NCBI GenBank assembly: GCA_035582835.1 | Contig: JAYKAV010002386.1 | Location: 558,696 to 622,695, forward strand | DNA from: Phoebastria nigripes | Lineage: Eukaryota; Chordata; Aves; Procellariiformes; Diomedeidae | Direction: 5' to 3' | DNA: 64,000 nt | Shown here: positions 62,901 to 64,000 of the stretch, piece after piece | Layout of the letters: each line of letters starts with the position of its first letter | How positions within the stretch are numbered: position 1 is the stretch's first letter | Position numbers and translations under genes: made by a program | The notes under the pieces: generated by a model | The model's input: the letters and a program-made list of their open reading frames with translations, nothing else | Told to the model about the DNA's origin: nothing | Database searches by the model: none

Positions 62901-64000
62901 AGCATCAATCCTTTACTATTCACAGAGGTGCTTCTCAGCCATGGGCTCTTTATCAGTGCTCATGGCTGAGGGGGCAGGGGCTGTCTCCCACCAGCAGACC
63001 TGTTGAGAAAGACCAGTCTGTACTCCTAGGTTACTGCTACTAGCTGTTAAAGAGCACCTTTGCCATGAAGAGGTCACAAGAAAAACTAAACTTTGCATTT
63101 TTATCTTTATATTCTCCATCAAGAAAAATCCCAGGACACATGAGGCTGTACATACAACATCCAGGTCCTTATGTTCCAGTTCATATCGATGGTTAGAGAA
63201 GCATTTCCAATCACCAGTTTTATCCCAGTCCCAGGTATGAGGGAGATGGAAGCACTGGGGAATTCAACAGCAGTGACATGTATTCTAGAGCATGAGGGAG
63301 ATAAGGGGAAGAAAAGAAAAGGAAAAGTTTGCATTTCACAAGTCAGGGTGAACAAAAAACAAGATTCAAATTTCAGTCAAACACAAATTGCCCCCAGAGA
63401 GAATACTTACCTTGAGATGTTGTATTTGACATTACCAAGCCCAAATTTCTCATAGCCACTCAAATCAGGGAAATGCTCCTTCTCCATATTCTGCTTCAGG
63501 ATTTCCAGCCCAACCTCCTTGGCTACAGGAAAACAGTGATCAGTTCAGTTGCCTTTGATACTGCCTGGGAGTTTATAGTTATGTGCTTCTGGCTTAGGAG
63601 GTGGGATGAACACAGAGTCAGAAAGAAGAGGGTATCTCATTTGAGACCCAGCAGCGCTATTTCAGATCTCACTCCTAGTCATGGCAAGAGCTGAACTTAT
63701 TGATTCAATATCTGAAATCAAATGAACCTCGATATGATGTACAATGCTGTCAAACAGCTTACTTTATCTGCTATATTGTGCTCTTAAACTTTCCTTTTCT
63801 TTATAGCCTGTGATCAGGTCATTTCCTTCCACTGCCGTTGCTTCCCAAGATGTCTGTCATACCGGGATTCAATGCAATACCACCACCAGATCCTGAAAAC
63901 ATCACACGTACCATATTCCAAGCCCTTCTGGGTGATCCTCACTTTGAGTCCAGGGTTGGCGTTGAGTTGCCCACTGAGCAAACTTAGGAGGAGGAGAGAA
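49055..64000 (-). CDS. BPIFC: BPI-fold family protein, best match BPIFC (BPIL2); partial at 5' end, one exon in an assembly gap
   Basis: Visible coding exons, 5' to 3': 63912-64000 (partial), 63411-63522, 63156-63284, 61550-61705, 60679-60742, 59807-59867, 58777-58868, 56678-56851, 55922-55975, 54436-54606, 53816-53883, 52450-52492, 51540-51603 and the terminal 49055-49096. All visible junctions are GT..AG and in phase, giving about 440 residues. The two-barrel BPI/LBP architecture is clear: NPGLKVRITQKGLEYG at the start of the mature protein, DLSGYEKF, FKDSGRSTVYIS, SMLYLAFSEYFFQTYSFAYY, and the C-terminal barrel ending GYMLISTDVHYKH. The two Cys of the family disulfide are present (LTSC and SCPN). 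BPI-fold proteins are secreted and bind lipids or lipopolysaccharide. The place next to RTCB and the terminal LISTD motif favour BPIFC over BPI or LBP. The penultimate exon was not found and probably lies in the gap at 50641-50795. Confidence 0.9.
50614..50640 (+). repeat. Poly(A) run of 27 bases abutting an assembly gap
   Basis: Uninterrupted A up to the first n, so the true length of the homopolymer is unknown. Confidence 0.95.
50641..50795. other. Assembly gap of 155 n
   Basis: Unresolved bases between the BPIFC helix exon and the terminal exon. The missing penultimate BPIFC exon would be expected in this interval. Confidence 0.99.
50850..50970 (-). mobile_element. Probable ancient MIR-type SINE fragment
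   Basis: On the minus strand, CATCTGTAATTC is followed by GTAAATGAGCATCG and TCTACCTCCCAGGGTTGCTT, resembling the MIR core (CATCTGTAAAATG, then CCTACCTC and AGGGTTGTTGTGAGGATTAA). Old and diverged; identified from a remembered consensus. Confidence 0.45.
51540..51603 (-). CDS. BPIFC: BPIFC exon: C-terminal helix
   Basis: Encodes ISLLENILSYILQTEVIPSA and N, leaving phase 1. The acceptor is CTGTGGCAG and the donor G|GTAAGG. In the family the next exon starts with the KLQxGFPLP segment, which is not visible here. Confidence 0.92.
52450..52492 (-). CDS. BPIFC: BPIFC exon: 43-nt exon LQFSLTHSNVGFFE
   Basis: Encodes LQFSLTHSNVGFFE, parallel to the LKHSNIG block of BPI. The acceptor is TTTCCCTCAG and the donor GAG|GTAAGC. 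Confidence 0.92.
53816..53883 (-). CDS. BPIFC: BPIFC exon: C-terminal barrel strand pair
   Basis: Encodes AANTSIALNIFDQKLMGSLC and LN plus two bases of Arg. The acceptor is CTTCTGCAG and the donor AG|GTAATT. Confidence 0.92.
54436..54606 (-). CDS. BPIFC: BPIFC exon: C-terminal barrel
   Basis: 57 codons encode VAKYSVTPYPVMLKLMATEI through GSMEVFAVLPDSTTHSLFTM and NV. The MEVFAVLP block parallels VQAFAVLP of BPI. The donor is GTA|GTAAGT. Confidence 0.95.
55922..55975 (-). CDS. BPIFC: BPIFC exon: 18 codons of the C-terminal barrel
   Basis: Encodes TCSYFNISTEIFGSIIPE, corresponding to the TKFFGTFLPE block of BPI. The acceptor is TTTTCTCCAG and the donor GAA|GTGAGT. Confidence 0.92.
56678..56851 (-). 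CDS. BPIFC: BPIFC exon: central beta-sheet and interdomain region
   Basis: 58 codons encode GIVYPAGTYSGPPYVAAPFT, IPDQSDSMLYLAFSEYFFQT and YSFAYYTAGAFNITIAEE, the most recognisable BPI-family block. The acceptor ACCTTTCAG sits 20 bases after a 73-base poly(T). The donor is GAG|GTGAGT. Confidence 0.96.
56874..56946 (+). repeat. Poly(A) run of 73 bases (poly(T) on the BPIFC strand)
   Basis: The longest homopolymer in the window. In the BPIFC reading direction it is T73 followed by AATCTCTGCCATTACCTTTCAG and the exon. No retroposon body was recognised on its plus-strand 5' side, which is the BPIFC exon itself. Confidence 0.95.
57488..57506 (+). repeat. Poly(A) run of 19 bases
   Basis: A homopolymer in the BPIFC intron between exons 58777-58868 and 56678-56851. 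Confidence 0.9.
58561..58574 (+). repeat. Poly(A) run of 14 bases
   Basis: A homopolymer in the same BPIFC intron; a nearby ambiguous base is at 58607. Confidence 0.9.
58777..58868 (-). CDS. BPIFC: BPIFC exon: end of N-terminal barrel
   Basis: Encodes VLMPIDDLAEVDYSLNSLPA and VFQPFIDLDLK. The ambiguous base at 58843 is a silent third position of an Ala codon. The donor is AAG|GTAATT. Confidence 0.92.
59807..59867 (-). CDS. BPIFC: BPIFC exon: second disulfide Cys
   Basis: Encodes SCPNIRSGIQLIDEDLRSLN. The Cys pairs with that in LTSC in the family structure. The acceptor is TTTATACAG and the donor G|GTGAGT. Confidence 0.92.
60679..60742 (-). CDS. BPIFC: BPIFC exon: helix segment FIKYLKKPIHRSLVTN
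   Basis: Encodes FLHN, one unresolved residue (base n at 60728), then FIKYLKKPIHRSLVTN. The acceptor is TTCCTCTAG and the donor AAC|GTAAGC. It is in phase with both neighbours. Confidence 0.9.
61550..61705 (-). CDS. BPIFC: BPIFC exon: KDSG motif and first disulfide Cys
   Basis: The acceptor at TTATGCAG (before 61705) is chosen because it yields FKDSGRSTVYISKV, matching the family KDSG block. A nearby AG nine bases further in would delete it. The exon continues to SISLTSCRTTSGDIDIKL, with donor GG|GTAAGT. Confidence 0.9.
61706..63155. other. BPIFC intron
   Basis: A 1.45-kb intron with no exon or repeat recognised; ambiguous bases are at 61925 and 62224. Confidence 0.7.
63156..63284 (-). CDS. 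BPIFC: BPIFC exon: N-terminal barrel strands
   Basis: Encodes IHVTAVEFPSASISLIPGTG, IKLVIGNASLTIDMNWNIRT and WM, with donor TT|GTATGT. An Asn-Ala-Ser glycosylation sequon is present. Confidence 0.92.
63411..63522 (-). CDS. BPIFC: BPIFC exon: first amphipathic helix region
   Basis: Encodes AKEVGLEILKQNMEKEHFPD, LSGYEKFGLGNVKYNIS and two bases of Arg. The acceptor is TTTCCTGTAG and the donor AG|GTAAGT. It joins the previous exon in phase 1. Confidence 0.93.
63912..64000 (-). CDS. BPIFC: BPIFC first visible exon (signal peptide end and N-terminus)
   Basis: Open from the window edge. It encodes a Leu-rich signal-peptide end (SLLLLSLLSGQ), then LNANPGLKVRITQKGLEY, with donor G|GTACGT. The start codon is outside the window. 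Confidence 0.9.

Overview
This is a vertebrate nuclear window, most likely from a bird. It carries intron-rich genes with GT..AG splice sites, two CR1 LINE 3' ends with the sauropsid-type tail, little other recognisable repeat, two CpG-island promoters and many isolated unresolved bases (n). A turtle or crocodilian is not excluded. No bacterial-type operon, CRISPR array, rRNA or tRNA was found.

Layout from left to right. (1) 1-8258, minus strand: the 5' part of PRDM4. Four coding exons are resolved, and the PR domain and zinc-finger exons lie beyond the left edge. (2) About 7.9-8.95 kb: the PRDM4 CpG island. (3) 9-15.2 kb: a spacer without recognisable genes, separating the divergent PRDM4 and ASCL4 promoters. 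(4) 15447-16013, plus strand: ASCL4, a single-exon bHLH proneural-type factor of 188 aa with a TATA box about 220 bases upstream and a long A/T-rich 3' UTR. (5) About 17.4-35.7 kb: an 18-kb spacer with no supported gene. (6) 36657-47062, minus strand: RTCB, complete, 12 coding exons encoding exactly 505 aa, with every metal ligand and the guanylylated histidine at the human positions. (7) About 46.6-47.6 kb: the RTCB CpG island, with a decamer array resembling the CTCF core just upstream. (8) 49055-64000, minus strand: a BPI/LBP-family gene, best read as BPIFC (BPIL2). Thirteen exons plus the terminal exon are resolved. One penultimate exon is missing and probably sits in the 155-base assembly gap at 50641-50795. 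The signal-peptide start is beyond the right edge.

The genes do not form one pathway. PRDM4 is a chromatin/transcription regulator, ASCL4 a tissue-specific bHLH factor, RTCB the essential tRNA-splicing and XBP1-splicing ligase, and BPIFC a secreted lipid-binding protein. Their linkage matters in itself: PRDM4-ASCL4 lies on human 12q and RTCB-BPIFC on human 22q, so this window spans an evolutionary breakpoint between mammals and sauropsids. I see no previously undescribed system. The items most worth checking are a 73-base poly(T) directly upstream of a BPIFC splice acceptor, the exon-hiding gap, an unassigned membrane-anchored ORF in the PRDM4 intron, and the CTCF-like decamer array.
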